Source: Thelonectria olida (taxonomy: Eukaryota > Ascomycota > Sordariomycetes > Hypocreales > Nectriaceae). From it: 64,000 bases of DNA. Below are positions 45,237 through 57,084 of this stretch, piece after piece; the first letter of the stretch is position 1; the number at the start of each line of letters is the position of its first letter. A program made the translations under genes and the position numbers. The notes beneath the pieces are model-generated. The model did no database searches. It saw only the letters and a program-made list of their open reading frames with translations, and was not told where the DNA came from. The stretch covers positions 1,302,001 to 1,366,000 of the forward strand of contig JAGPYM010000005.1 of NCBI GenBank assembly GCA_020736575.1, read 5' to 3'.

Positions 45237-46499
45237 TTATTCTCGGACAAACAGACCGGCCATACCCATCCCAGTACCGATACACATGCTCACAACACCA
45301 ACCTCACCGCCATCCCTCGCCAGACCATGCATCAAGGTGCTGGTCATGCGAGCTCCAGTGGCACCAAGAGGGTGGCCAAGCGCAATAGCACCGCCGTCGG
45401 GGTTCACGCGACCCTGGGCAAGGGCATCCTCCAGACCCAACTTGCGGATGCAGTATAGCGCTTGGCTGGCAAACGCCTCGTTGATCTCCCATCGATTCAC
45501 GTCGGCGTTGGTCAAGCCGTGCTGCTCGAGCAACTTGGGGATGGCCACTGCGGGACCGACGCCCATCTCGTCGGGATCGCAGCCCACCGTCACCGTCGAG
45601 ACGAACTTTCCCATGATGCGATCACCAAGACCCAAAGCAGTCGCAGTGCTACGGCGCATGAGCAGCGTGGCCGCAGCGCCATCGGAGACCTGGCTCGAGT
45701 TGCCAGCCGTCGAAGCGCCGTCAGGCTTGAAGGCGGGCTTGAGCTTGGCGAGCTTCTCGGCGGTGACGCCCTCGCGGATCCCGTCGTCGGCCGTCACAGT
45801 GATGGTCTGCTCTTCACCCACGGGGTTTCCCTTCTTGTCGACCTCCTGGAAGCGAGTAGTGACGGGCACCGTCTCGGCGTTGAAGTAGCCCTGTGCGCGG
45901 GCGTGACCAGCCCTCCTGTGCGACTCGGCGGCCAGAGCGTCCTGATCAGCCCGCGAAACACCGTAGCGCTCGGCGACGTTCTCCGAAGTCAGGCCCATGG
46001 GCATGATGCAGTCACGAGCATGGTGGTTAGGCGAGTCGCGCAGCTCAGGCCACAAGTCGACGGGGATGGCGCGGGAGCCGTAGTTGCGTGTCATGCTCTC
46101 CATGCCAGCACCGATACCGGCATCAATGTTGCCGACTTGGATCTGGGCAGAAACGGCGGCAATGGCCTGGAGAGATGACGAGCAAGCTCGGTTGACCGTG
46201 TAGAGCGACGTGCTGTTGGGGTAGCCGACGTGGTTCATGGCCATGCGAGCGGCCTTGGAGCCACCGAGTTCTGAGAGCACGACACCGACAGCGACATCCT
46301 GCACGGCAGCGGGATCGAGGTTGGGATGAGCTTCCAAAGTGGCGCGCAAGACGTTGGCGAGGAGCTCCTCGGGAAAAGCGTCCTTGAGATTGCCCTTGTA
46401 GGAGCGGCAGACAGGAGTTCGAAGCGAGGAGAGGATGACGGTGTCGGTGGGAGCTTTGGCGAGGACGGCAGAAAGGCCCTTGGGGAACTGAGGAGGCAT
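45237..46499 (-). CDS. 3-ketoacyl-CoA thiolase (acetyl-CoA acyltransferase)
   Basis: Catalyses the last step of beta-oxidation, cleaving 3-ketoacyl-CoA to acetyl-CoA and a shortened acyl-CoA. Intronless, 420 residues, closest in pattern to peroxisomal POT1/FOX3 thiolases: SSLRTPVCRSYKGNLKDAF, active Cys106 in NRACSSSLQAI, His376 in AIALGHPLGATGAR and the second catalytic Cys406 in SMCIGTGMGMAG. Full-length family core. Odd: no PTS2 nonapeptide is visible in the N-terminal MPPQFPKGLSAVLAKAPTDT, and the C-terminus (LFVRE) is not a PTS1. Either a targeting exon is missed upstream or this is a differently located paralog (mitochondrial or cytosolic). Confidence 0.94.
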   Translation of the reverse strand: MPPQFPKGLSAVLAKAPTDTVILSSLRTPVCRSYKGNLKDAFPEELLANVLRATLEAHPNLDPAAVQDVAVGVVLSELGGSKAARMAMNHVGYPNSTSLYTVNRACSSSLQAIAAVSAQIQVGNIDAGIGAGMESMTRNYGSRAIPVDLWPELRDSPNHHARDCIMPMGLTSENVAERYGVSRADQDALAAESHRRAGHARAQGYFNAETVPVTTRFQEVDKKGNPVGEEQTITVTADDGIREGVTAEKLAKLKPAFKPDGASTAGNSSQVSDGAAATLLMRRSTATALGLGDRIMGKFVSTVTVGCDPDEMGVGPAVAIPKLLEQHGLTNADVNRWEINEAFASQALYCIRKLGLEDALAQGRVNPDGGAIALGHPLGATGARMTSTLMHGLARDGGEVGVVSMCIGTGMGMAGLFVRE

Positions 46500-47278
46500 G
46501 ATGGGCGAGAATTGAAGCTATGCCGAGGGTGTTGGGTGTCGGCGGAAGAAGGTGAAGGTATTCCCGGATTCTAGTCGGGAATCGGGATTGGGAATGGTCA
46601 AGTCAGTTCACGAATTCCAACAGCACAGACCCAACAAACAAGGGGATCAGGTATAAAGAGCAATTGATAGAGATGCAGAAGAAGAATCAAAAGATTAACA
46701 AGAGTCAAGTTCCCCGTGTTAAGAAAGAGACCGGGAGCAATCGCAAGGCCGGGTAATCGATCATCCACTTTCCAAGTCCCGCGAACTTATCCGCCCATTC
46801 GCTGCTTCCCCCGGTTCCCGATGCCGACGGTGACGGTGTCGGAAGGGAAGTGGCGCACCCCCACCCTCCTTCCCCCACCCGGCTCCAGATCTCGGCTGTT
46901 GGCATGTGTGGCGCGCGTGGACAATCATGTGTGGCTGCCGCGTTTTGGTACCTGATATGATGAGGCGGTGCATGCGCTTCCGTGTAACCTCAAACTCTCA
47001 GCCAATTGGAACGTTATGAAATCTTCATGCGTTCCGACAAGAACAGATTTGGTTTGAAACAGCATCTGCTGCTCTCTTTTGGACTTAGCGATATATCTAT
47101 AGTGGTACTCGCCTTTTGCAGGCAGCTAGCAGTCTTTATCCACCCCAGTCTATATATCATGGTATCCTGTCCTGTGTTCCTTTCCCAATTCAACCTATGA
47201 CTTTGCAGTTGCTTGCATGGTATCTAGAATCCAATATCCTCCTCCTCGCCGAGTCCAATGGCCTTTTCGACACCTAGT
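46500..47278. other. Intergenic upstream of the thiolase
   Basis: 779 bp with the thiolase promoter and the 3' flank of the coiled-coil gene. No open frame with protein-like character. Confidence 0.5.
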
Positions 47279-48988
47279 TCACTGGCTATACTGAATTCCT
47301 AGTCCGACACTCCGCCTTCGATCCTCCATCAACGAACCCCCAGCTCGAATCTTCTTGGCTGGGCTTCCTTGATCCCGCCTCACCTCATCGCTCGCTTCTT
47401 GGCTCCCGCTGAACTTGCGCTTTTCAGCGTCTCCCTTAAAACTGTACATCAACTGCGCAGGAGCCCGACTCGAGGTTTCCACTGGCGAGTTTGTCCTTCT
47501 GGAGCCGGCTGAGCTGGCCACCTCGAAACTCTGTTGCGGGTCCCGCCGCAGCATCTCCGTGGCTGCCTGGCTAGCTTGACTATCAAACACTTCCTCATCG
47601 TCGTCTTCGTCACGTGCTTTCCGTCTGCCCTGAGCCAGCGAAGCAGCTGCAACTGATTCCAGGGCCTGTCGGGCCAACTCCTCAGTGTCCTCCACAGATA
47701 TCGTGCTCTCCCGGCTTTGTCGTCGGCGATCCGACTTTGAAACTGGCGTGGTAGGAACGTAAGTTCGTTGAGAATACCGCTGCGGCTCTGTTTGAGGTAC
47801 TAGGTCTACCGAGGGTAGGAGGCCACTATGGGAACCATGACCTCGGTTCATGGGTGTAACTGGAAGCGACGACATGGACTGGGCATTGCGGTGATGCCTT
47901 CCCATTTGGCGTGGTATGGGTCGATGAGATGGCAAGGGAGTTGATGGCGCACTGTTGTTGTCCTGGCTCATTGCCTGGAGGAGAGCAGATAGACCATGCT
48001 CTCCTTCGCGGTTCTCACGGACGTTTGATCGTGGTGTGTGGCGAGGAGAGGCTCGGTAATGCTGAGGGGTCATGACAGCCTGATGGTGCGTCTTGGGCGT
48101 CAAGGCTCCGTGAAAAATGCCACCGGGGCTGCACATGTTCTGCAAGTGTTCTCGGTTCTCACGAATCCGGTTCAACAAGACACCATTCTTCCAACTCAAG
48201 TGGTCCGCCTCGTCTTGCTTTTGCTTAATCACCTTCTTGGCCGCATTGACACGATGTTGTTGTATCTCCGCCTCGTGAACGGCCTCTTCATAGCGCATCT
48301 TCATGTGAAGGTACTTGACTTGGTAGGGGTCGGAAGAATCGCTAAGTTCTCTTTTGGCCTGGCGGGTGTGCTCGGCAGTTCGTAGCGCTTCGACCTGTCG
48401 ACATATCATGTCATGTTCCACGGCAGCCCGCATTTGGTCCTCACGAGCCTGCATGGTGAGAAGGTTGTACTGCAACTTGTGGTGGGCCGTTTCCATCTTC
48501 AGCTTCTGGTTCTCGGCGATGCAGTTCTGCAGCATCATACGCAGTTCATCTGTGGAGGCCTCCAGGACTTGTTGAGGTGCGGGGGTGACATAGTCGTTGG
48601 AGAGGCGGCGGTCTCGGAGGGTGTTGAGGATCGTAGCAGGCGGAGAGAAGAGCGTCGAGTGCTGAGAGCTCGAGAAGGTACGCTTGTTGGCTGCGTTGAG
48701 TTGATGGTTGTTAACCTGGGAGGAGGGGGGAGGGGTGAGAGAGGAAGGAATGACGGTAATGGCGGGTCTGTCATCGTTGACCTCCGTCTTGAACGATTCA
48801 TTGGGATCGATAGGGGATTGAGGGATCTCGGTGGACGGGAGGGTGACCTGGGATAGATCCTGCGAGCCCAAGTCGTGAGGAGTAGATGGTTGTTGGATAG
48901 GGCTGGCAACGCGGGGTTGATACGGGCAGGCCTCGACGGTCTCATCCAGGTGCTGGTTAACCAGATGGGCCTCCGTGTCTGAAGCCAT
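47279..48988 (-). CDS. Coiled-coil, partly disordered protein
   Basis: Intronless gene of 569 residues, starting MASDTEAHLVNQHLDETVEA; an in-frame Met 17 codons upstream is judged to be leader. The N-terminal third is Ser/Pro/Thr-rich and disordered. A long charged helical part follows (DELRMMLQNCIAENQKLKME..., HKLQYNLLTMQAREDQMRAA..., KYLHMKMRYEEAVHEAEIQQ..., KKVIKQKQDEADHLSWKNGV), which predicts a coiled coil of about 150 residues. The C-terminal third is Arg/Ser-rich with an acidic patch and a basic KKIRAGG end, suggesting a nuclear protein. No enzyme motif is visible and no family was recognised. Confidence 0.85.
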   Translation of the reverse strand: MASDTEAHLVNQHLDETVEACPYQPRVASPIQQPSTPHDLGSQDLSQVTLPSTEIPQSPIDPNESFKTEVNDDRPAITVIPSSLTPPPSSQVNNHQLNAANKRTFSSSQHSTLFSPPATILNTLRDRRLSNDYVTPAPQQVLEASTDELRMMLQNCIAENQKLKMETAHHKLQYNLLTMQAREDQMRAAVEHDMICRQVEALRTAEHTRQAKRELSDSSDPYQVKYLHMKMRYEEAVHEAEIQQHRVNAAKKVIKQKQDEADHLSWKNGVLLNRIRENREHLQNMCSPGGIFHGALTPKTHHQAVMTPQHYRASPRHTPRSNVRENREGEHGLSALLQAMSQDNNSAPSTPLPSHRPIPRQMGRHHRNAQSMSSLPVTPMNRGHGSHSGLLPSVDLVPQTEPQRYSQRTYVPTTPVSKSDRRRQSRESTISVEDTEELARQALESVAAASLAQGRRKARDEDDDEEVFDSQASQAATEMLRRDPQQSFEVASSAGSRRTNSPVETSSRAPAQLMYSFKGDAEKRKFSGSQEASDEVRRDQGSPAKKIRAGGSLMEDRRRSVGLGIQYSQ

Positions 48989-50075
48989 GGTGAATTGGTG
49001 AGGGTAGCGACCGGGAGAGAAAAGGATGGCGGACGGCACCGTGAACGAAAGGGACCGAGTTCAACGGTTCAGCACCACGGTCGACGACGCCCCAGGAGCG
49101 AAAGGCGCCGAGCAAGTACCACCAGGATGTTTGTGATGAATGCCGCCGCGCTTATTGTCGTTGTTTTGTTTTGTCACGGTCTCGCGCAGTCCGTCGTGTC
49201 GGAGAAAAAACTATGTTCTTCTCCAAAGTCGCGTGCAGATGGATCCCTGACGTCGTCGTGGCTGGGTCGAATTGGTCAGGCCTGCACACGCGCGCGTGCT
49301 TTTAGCACGGGGCAGCAAACATGTGCGACACAAAAGCAACAACAAAAACAAACAAGGGAACGCGATCGGGTCTGACAGAAGAAAGCTGAGAAACGCAAGG
49401 CGGGTTGCGCGAGGGGGGCGATGCAGTCTCCAGCCTCTGAATGTCGTATATGCGTGCTTTGAAGTGCGGTTCTGGCCGTGGTGGAGGAGAGGGAATCAAG
49501 TCGACCTCAACTGCGACCGCCAGACGGCCAAGGGAAGGTGAGTTTTTCCGTGGACGAGACTGCTGCCCCTTGTTGTCCTTAGAAACGAGTCAAGAATGAG
49601 CGGCCAATCAGAATCCAGGAGGCTGGCGAACCGGGCGTGTCTCGCGGCCGCGCTAAACTTTATTCGGTTTCGAGGTCAAGCCCAGTACGTACCTGGTCTG
49701 TTTTCCCCGACCCGTCTTGGCGGCTCCTGTCATCAGTAAGATCAGCATTGAAACCTCCAACGCGATCGCCCGGTCTCACTTTTGGAGCTTGTTGCATGCT
49801 CAATTGTCTCACGCGCTAGACTCGTCTGGCTCCATGTCCTACTTGTACGAATCGGGGCGGGTTGAACTTGCAGATTCCACTCTACGTCTCAAAGACTACC
49901 AAGTATCTGAGTGTGTTGGTGAAAGTAAAACGTTCCGAGCCTCTCTGCATGACTCGCCGGTCGTGTATCGTGTTTGTTTACGCAACCTTCATCGATGATC
50001 CTCCCTTCTCCCCAGGACACGCCTCCGTAATCGTACAATAAACATTCCGTCAAGCACCGTCACGAGATCCCGCTC
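48989..50075. other. Intergenic, about 1.1 kb
   Basis: Promoter of the coiled-coil gene and 3' flank of the two-helix membrane protein, both minus strand. Open frames (up to 126 residues) are Arg/Ser-rich and unconvincing. Confidence 0.5.
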
Positions 50076-50510
50076 CTACTCGAGCCCTCTCCCCGCTTCC
50101 CCAGACCCTCCCTTCTGTTCCTCGTCCCATTCTCTCGAGCCCACTCCCTTGCAATGTAGAACCATGCCTCGAACCCCATTCTTGATCACCAACACGGCCA
50201 GGATCACTGGCCACAGAAACACCACCGCCATCCACCATATAACCAGAGCCATCTTGTCCCGTCGCGTCCCCCGCGCGTCCAAATACCACTCTGGCACCCA
50301 TCGTCCTGCTCGCCCTTGCCCGTTGATGCACGTGATGCTCATGATGCCGAAGAAGACCCATCCGACAACGGAAACGAGCGCGAGAACCTTGATGATGGTT
50401 GAGTGATCGGGTGCTGGGCTTTTGAAATCGTGTTCGCCCTCGGCTGGTGAGGATGCCGTCCTGCTGGTCATGGCATGCGGTGGTGCTTGGTCTAGAGGGA
50501 AGAGCATCAT
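50076..50510 (-). CDS. Small two-helix membrane protein
   Basis: 144-residue frame starting MMLFPLDQAPPHAM, chosen because the longer frame upstream (to 50816) is leader-like. Two hydrophobic segments are clear: IIKVLALVSVVGWVFFGIMS (helix 1) and MALVIWWMAVVFLWPVILAV (helix 2), joined by a polar loop GQGRAGRWVPEWYLDARG with conserved-looking Trp and Arg residues, then a charged Glu/Gly tail. Codon use is ordinary for this genome. No family recognised; likely a small membrane protein of unknown location. Confidence 0.6.
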   Translation of the reverse strand: MMLFPLDQAPPHAMTSRTASSPAEGEHDFKSPAPDHSTIIKVLALVSVVGWVFFGIMSITCINGQGRAGRWVPEWYLDARGTRRDKMALVIWWMAVVFLWPVILAVLVIKNGVRGMVLHCKGVGSREWDEEQKGGSGEAGRGLE

Positions 50511-51099
50511 CTTGATGTTTGCTTGGTGCCCTTTGAGTGTTTCGTGATGTGTGAATAGTATATGGATGACTGATCGGGCCGTAACCTTAACAATTGACAA
50601 GAAACGATGCTTTCTTTGATTTTGTTTTAACGGTGCTTGTTGATAACGATTCAAGCAACGTCGTTGAACTAGATGAGATCGAGTGAGTCCAGACATTTCA
50701 CTTGCAAAGGTTAATGGAGGGGGCAAGCCAACCTTCTCTCCTGCCGTACCTGTTCGCTTCATCATGGTGCCTTCCATGAGGATTTGAATGTGTAATTTGC
50801 CACGGCTTGAGGGCAAGTGCCACAGAAAGGCGATGCGTCCATCTCCAAGCCGATAATGTTGTGGACCAACATTAGTGATTCACCGCACTGTCAGATCTTC
50901 AACACACTCAAGAGGATCAACAACTCTTGCCAGGAATATGATATCAACAAATTGTAGCATATGGGTTACTCAAGATAATACAATGGCTATGGTCAGAATA
51001 TTTACCAACGAATCAGACACCTATACGAAAGCATGTCATTACGCCTTGCTATCTGATGCAAATGCTTTCCCCAAATCAAGACAACGCCCGCTGCTCCAT
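50511..51099. other. Tandem intergenic, two-helix protein / LRR protein
   Basis: 589 bp with the promoter of the small membrane protein and the 3' flank of the LRR gene, both minus strand; A/T-rich around 50930-51010. No gene. Confidence 0.5.
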
Positions 51100-54000
51100 T
51101 CAGTCTATCTCGGGTCCTTCATCGACTCCCTTCCAAGCCCCCATCTCTGCTACGGGCACCCGTCCACGGAGCCATCGTAGAGTAGCGTCGGTCCCTCGCT
51201 CCAACACGTTCCAGCGGGGGACCCTAAACCTGTTACCCATGACATCAAACCGCTGGAGACCACCTGGGCCCCCAAGTAGTCCGATTCGAGGGTTCAGATG
51301 GGCAATATCGTTGTTACTAGCGTCCACGATCTTCAAGCCCTTGATCATGTCGGGTTCGAGGTCGACAATGTGGTTGTTCGCCACGAGGAGAATACCCAGA
51401 CTCGGGAATGCCTCCTTGAGATCAGTAGGGAGGGAATTCAATCGGTTCACCGACACATCCACCTTCTCCAGCTTGGGTGCTTTGAGGAACTTGGTCATCG
51501 CGCCCAAACTCGTGATATGATTGTGCGCCAGATTCAATTCCTTTAGCGCAGGCAGCTCAAGATCTTCCGTCAAGTAGTTCTCACCGACAAGCTGGTTATG
51601 CGATAGACATAGGGACGCCAATGTGTCGGCGAAGAAACTGAGTGAGTTCGGGAATGATGCAAACAGGTTGTGTTGCAAAAACACGTCTCGAATCACATGT
51701 TCAGCTGCTACTTGGGAGCACACCACTGGATGCAACGATGAGGACTCAGTCTTTGATCTGTCCAGGATACCGCCTGGCTTGACGAGCCAACTTTGGTTCG
51801 ATCCGGTATGGGATCGTGATCGCCGGCTAGAGACTGTATGCGAGCGGGATCGAGAGGGGCTTTGTGGAGGTGTGGCAAAGTCGTCATCTGAGCGGCTATC
51901 CTCTTCTCCAGGCCGAATATCTCTGGTGGTATCTGTTGGTACATGTGGCCTGGCGTTTACAGCTGAGATCTTCGCATCCTTGGCATCACCTAGAATATCC
52001 AGTATTCCAACCTGTCCGACTGGCTCCTGGTAAGGCGGCGGCGGCTCCAATCTACCAGCCAGAATTTCCTTTAGGTCATCTGTCGTAATCGAGAGGAACT
52101 TTTTGTCACGGAGAGGGTTACCGCTTAGCCTAATCATGGACAGATTCTCCATCCTAGAGATTTCAGGCGGTACGACTCGAATGTCATTGCTGGAGAAGTC
52201 GGCGTGTCGGAGTTTCTCCAGGCTAATAAAGCTGTTGGGAATACCGGAGATGCTGTTCTCATCGACTGTAAGCGTCAGGAGACTCGTCCAGGATGTCATG
52301 TCTGGGAGTCCCTGCAGTCGATTCATGGAGAAAGAGAGCGAATGGACATTCGGCAGTTGGATGCCAGATCCAAGAGGAACCAGCCTTGTAATTTGGTTTG
52401 ACGACACATCGAGAGTTTGAAGTTGAGAGAGAATCTCAATTGGTTCTTCGATGAGAGTTCCTTTCAGCTTGTTCTTTCTCAAATTGAGTTCTGACAACGG
52501 CAACGTCGCTAGACTGTCGAAAGGGAGCGACTCGAAGCTATTCTCGCTTAAGTTGAGTATTCGGAGGTGTGTCATGTTCTCCACGTCTCGAGGTAATGCG
52601 GAGATGTTATTCCCGTGCACATCAAGGATTTCGAGCTCAGTGAGATTGGAAAGGTTCGAATTGAGAGGCCCAAAAAAGAGATTGTTTGCAAGCTTCAGAT
52701 CTCGGAGTGAGCCCACCTGCGCAATGGTGTCGAGGCTATTGTTGGTGAGACGGTTGTTGGACTACAACTTATTAGCAAGATCTCCAGGACTACGAAACCA
52801 GTATTACACTCACCAGATTCAAAGACGTGAGATAATTCAACCTTCGCAGTCCGAGTGGCACTCCAACAAGTAGGTTTCCGTGCAAATCAAGCGTCTCGAG
52901 GCCACCAAAAATGTTACCCTGGCTTCCTTGGGCATCGTCAAATGACTTGGGGTTGGTATCCGGGAAGATGAACTCGTCTATCTCTTCCAGCTCATTGTCG
53001 GCGGCAACCAACCGAGTTAGATCAACACTCTCGGCCCAGCTCCCATCATAGGATCCCATAGTTTCGAAATCGTACATCTTCATTACTTCCATGGGAATTT
53101 CCTTCAGGTCCAGGGCCGCAATGTTCAAACGTCCCGAGGACCTGGCAGTGTTAATACGCTGTTGGAGCACCTTCTTCTTGGGGTTCTCCCCTCTGCGTTG
53201 GTTGAATGGATCCGCCTGCGGCATGCCAAAGTCAAAACCATCATCCACAGGAATGATTGGGGCCTCTTGTTCCTGCTGCGGTTGCGTCGCGGCTGCTCGT
53301 TGCATTTCGGCTCGCCTTGCTGCTTTAGCCTTAGCGATTTGTTCACGAAGGGCAGCAGAAGTTTTTCGGTTGGAACTGGGCGTTGTGGGCTCTGAGGCGT
53401 TGGAGTTGGAGGCGCGTGATGGTGTCTTCTTGGGGGCTGTTGGCTTCACAAGAGGTGGAATGCTGCCGCTCCAGGCATTTGAAGGGCTGACAGGAGCCTC
53501 ATCTAGGGCCGCAGATTGATCGATGGCCGGGAGCGAAGGCTTCTTGAAGAGGCCGTTGACGGAACCCTTCGGTCTGACAGGTCGTGCAGCTACGGTTTTT
53601 GAACCAGCCTTGGGAGGACCCATGGCCATCTTCACCGGACTAGGACTCCTGCCACCCGGCAAAGATGGCAATTTTGATGTAGCCGCGAAGCCAGAACGGG
53701 AGCCGAGCATCCGGGAGTTTGGGGTCTTTGCCGTCTGAATCCCAGAAGCTCTCTTCTGGGGAGTTCCCTGAATAGTAGTCAGAGGAGGCTTATATGAGTT
53801 GGTTGAGGCTCTGAAGTTGGAAAATCCCATATCGTATTGACCAGAGCTAGACCCAGGCCGGCTCCCAGATTTCGAAGGGAGCTTTCCTGAGCCATCCGAC
53901 GTGTAACTTGAGCCGGGTCGAGAACCAGTACTATCCGCTCTTGACCTCGGCCTACCGTCGGCACGAGAACTTGGTCGACCATCGAAGAAGGAAGAATTCT

Positions 54001-54694
54001 TCTTGCCCAACGCTGGGGATGACGGGATTTGGGCCAATGTCTCCATGGTTCGTTCACTCAGTGAGGGCCTTGGTTTGCTTGAGCGAGACTTGGTGAAGTC
54101 GAAGGGTGGGGGGAGGCTGCCGTCCTCGGTGGACGCAGTTGTTGGTCTGGCTGGTTCAGATCCTTGGAAAGGTGCTGATGCGAAAACCTCAGATGGCCTT
54201 CGTGTGAGAGTCAGGCGTCGTGAAAAGATGCGCCCATCGGATTCTTGAGCAAGAGCCTCACCGGGCGGGTCAAAGGGGGGTGTTGTTGACTGCTCGTCGA
54301 TGGTGTCCGTATTCCTTTTAGGGGTAGATGGAGCGTGGGAGAAGCTAGGTCGAGGAGAATGCGACGGCGGTGGAGGTCTTGCAGCAAGAGAGGTTCGTCT
54401 TTGACCCGTGTTTAGCTGCTCTCGTGAGGCCGTAGCCCGGAGCCTGGGGTTCCTTAAGTCACCAGGGCCGCCAATACTACTGCGCAGCTGGTTGTGTGAT
54501 AATGAGGGACGCAATCGAGGATTCCGCAGTTCGCCGCCTAGGCTCTCGCGGGAAGGCTGTGGGCGAATTGTGGCTGTTGAAGTCGGTCGAGGGAGGGTCG
54601 CAGTTGAGGCCGGCTTGGGAATGCCAGAGGCGGGTCTGGGGAGCTTCGAGAGACGCGGGATGGCGCTCATTCGTTTCTGGGAGGAATCCTCCAT
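51100..54694 (-). CDS. LRRC40-like leucine-rich-repeat protein
   Basis: Two exons, 52814..54694 and 51100..52761 (donor GTGAGTG, acceptor TTGTAG, phase 0), give 1180 residues. The first half is Ser/Pro/Arg-rich and disordered with short basic repeats (LRNPRLRPSLS, LRNPRLRATAS) and an Ala/Arg helix (LREQIAKAKAARRAEMQRAA). The second half is a leucine-rich-repeat array of about 20 units, for example GGLETLDLHGNLLVGVPLGL, TELEILDVHGNNISALPRDV, ALKELNLAHNHITSLGAMTK, interrupted by an island (PSRSRSHTVSSRRSRSHTGS) at roughly residues 890-950, and ending after KGLKIVDASNNDIAHLNPRI. The order matches LRRC40-like proteins of filamentous fungi. LRR arrays bind other proteins; the partner is unknown. 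Start MEDSSQKRMSAIPRLSK. Confidence 0.9.
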
Positions 54695-57084
54695 GATGTC
54701 GCACCGGAGCCCTAGAGGACGACACAGGCCAATATTGGGTCCTGGGGTCTGTGTCGGTAGTGTTTTGAGTGAGTTGCCGTGGTAAGGTATGTAAAGAATG
54801 GAGGAGGGCACGGATTCCAAGGAGGGGGGGATGGACGGTTTGTTGTAGTTTGGGATGGAGGAGGGGCGAACAAGAGCTCTCCTTCCACTGTAGATTTGTC
54901 TTAGCGTTGGCGGGTGGACGGGAACACCAACACCAAGCCGGCGGGAACGAATCAGTTAGCTTGCGGGAGGCTTCGGTGGAAGGGACAAAAGGAGCAGCTG
55001 CTTTCTTCTCAATACGAAGGGGAGAAGAAATAGGAATACCTAGGGATAACATGCGTAGTAGTAATTAATAAAAGAGGCAAGTTGAGTTTCCGTTGCAAAA
55101 AAAAGAAAGTGTTTGTTTTCTTTCCGTCAGACAAGACAAACCCCCTTCTTCGCTACGTACCTTCTATCCATACCTGCAAACACCAACCACAAGACAAATA
55201 CCGTCCCCCATCACCTTTCTTCATCCTAAAAATCCACATCCCGAACGTAAACAAGGATCACGTGGGGTTCGCTTGCATTTCCTTCCGGAATTCAGTCTTC
55301 TTACTGGCCTAGTGCACCTTTCGTCCTCGTCCAAAGGGCCGGCACCGCTTCTCTAGCGCCATCGAAGCCCTGTTTCTCCCCCCCGGCTTGTCTAAGTCAT
55401 CTTTAGCCTCAGGGGCCCTGCAACCCGGCTGCCGGTCCCCCGTTGGGTCGAGCTCCCCTGACCATCTCATTTCATCCCTGACGAAGAATTGAACGACTCA
55501 ACGGCATCTCATAAGGTCGTTCTTTAGCGAAAGTGTCTTTAATCAGACATTGTTGAGAAAAGGGGCGCCGGCAGGGGCTGGTTGATGGGTTTTGCTGTGT
55601 AACCCGTCACAGCATTGTGCAACGTCCCGTCCCGTGTCATTGTTTGTTTACTGCATTGTTCTCCCGTGAGACTACCGCTCCGAAACTTGACATGGACTGA
55701 CATCCCGACAGCCCTGGCCCATTGGGCCCTAGTCGAGGGACTGAAGGGTTACATTTTCAACCCCAAGGAGACAGTGCTCCTTTAGGCACCGCTTTATGAA
55801 ACAGGCTTATCCTGACCACAACTGTATAGCGACAAGGGTGTCTGTTACACCCTTCATCATCTCCTATCATAGTCCCGGAGCCATTGCCTGAAGAATACGT
55901 GAAGTTAGCAAAAGATGTTTACGCCATTGCAGCTAACTGCGAATATTTAACTCGCCCTACCGGCAGCCTTGAAACCTACCTAACCGTAAGTTCTAGCCGG
56001 TTTCCGAATCTATCTTCGCGATCGTCTCAACTTCTCAACCCAAGTCAAGCCCAACGAACTCGGTAAACATTAAACGGTTTCACCACTTCTCGACACAAGG
56101 CTTTTTTACAGTCCGGTCTCCTGGGTTAGCTGTTAGTTGTTTTCCCTAGCTGGTACCTGCGTTTTGTTTCTCTCCGTCTCTCTGCCGTTCTTCCCCCCTT
56201 CATCTTGGAGACCATGATCATCAAAGCCCGGAGCTAGCCGTTTATGAACCCTGACTTAGACGTCCATTTCCTCTTGTCGTTACTCTTATCTTAGAAGGCT
56301 GTTACTTTCAGTCACTCCGAGTGACTGTTAAAGATGCGCTCTTCTTGCCATCCAGCCGTCTATTTACTTATCGCAGTGGTTATTATACTGAAGTAAGCTT
56401 GGGTACCTAGTGGCTGGCCGCTGCTCACTCGTTGTAGCAGGGTTACCTTTTGCCAGACAGCATCCTGCCTTATCCCATCCGGCTTTGGAGCTGGGGTAGA
56501 AGAGATTGACATCATCAATATGCGCCAGCTTCTTCTGTCTGCGGCCAGTTGTAAACGAGGCTGAGCACATTGACGCTGGGAACTATGAAAATGCCTAACC
56601 ATGCTGTGTTGTGGTGGAGTCAACACCATGTTGGGAGGTAAGAAACAGCTGATGAAGCGCACAAAGACATTTTCAGGTGGTCAGCAACAGTCCATTTAGG
56701 GCGGCGCAGAAGGAACAAATCGCCTTTTTTCGTGTTGTCCGAGACCTGCAGGCCAGTAGGACATGTATGGGTGCCTATGGTGATACATAGAACGAAGATT
56801 GCGCTCTGCCTGGCGCGTGGAGGATAGGGCTGAACAAAAGGATCTCCATGCATGAGACTTGGCCACAACTCAGCCTGGGCCTCGCAATGCTTACTGGATG
56901 AGGCGACTGGAAACAGTCAGCGTGCATGAGGAAACTGAATTGCCAGCAGCGGCATGAAAGCCGAAGCTCTTAAAATATCAGAGGTTCCCTGCTTCCAAGT
57001 TATTCGTGCTGGAAGACGCAAGAAGATTCGCAGCCCAGCCAGAGAGCTTTCCTCCAGTCGACACGATTTTTTCGACGCTGCAAG
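54695..57084. other. 2.4-kb divergent intergenic
   Basis: The LRR gene leader/promoter (to about 55080) and the DUF3176 promoter flank a stretch with no credible gene; the frames present are under 200 residues and mixed in composition. Confidence 0.5.

Noticed and set aside
39886..46499. Small metabolic gene cluster (RTA1, FAD hydroxylase, thiolase)
   Set aside because: No core synthase, no pathway-specific regulator, and mixed orientation with large gaps; simple neighbours are more likely.
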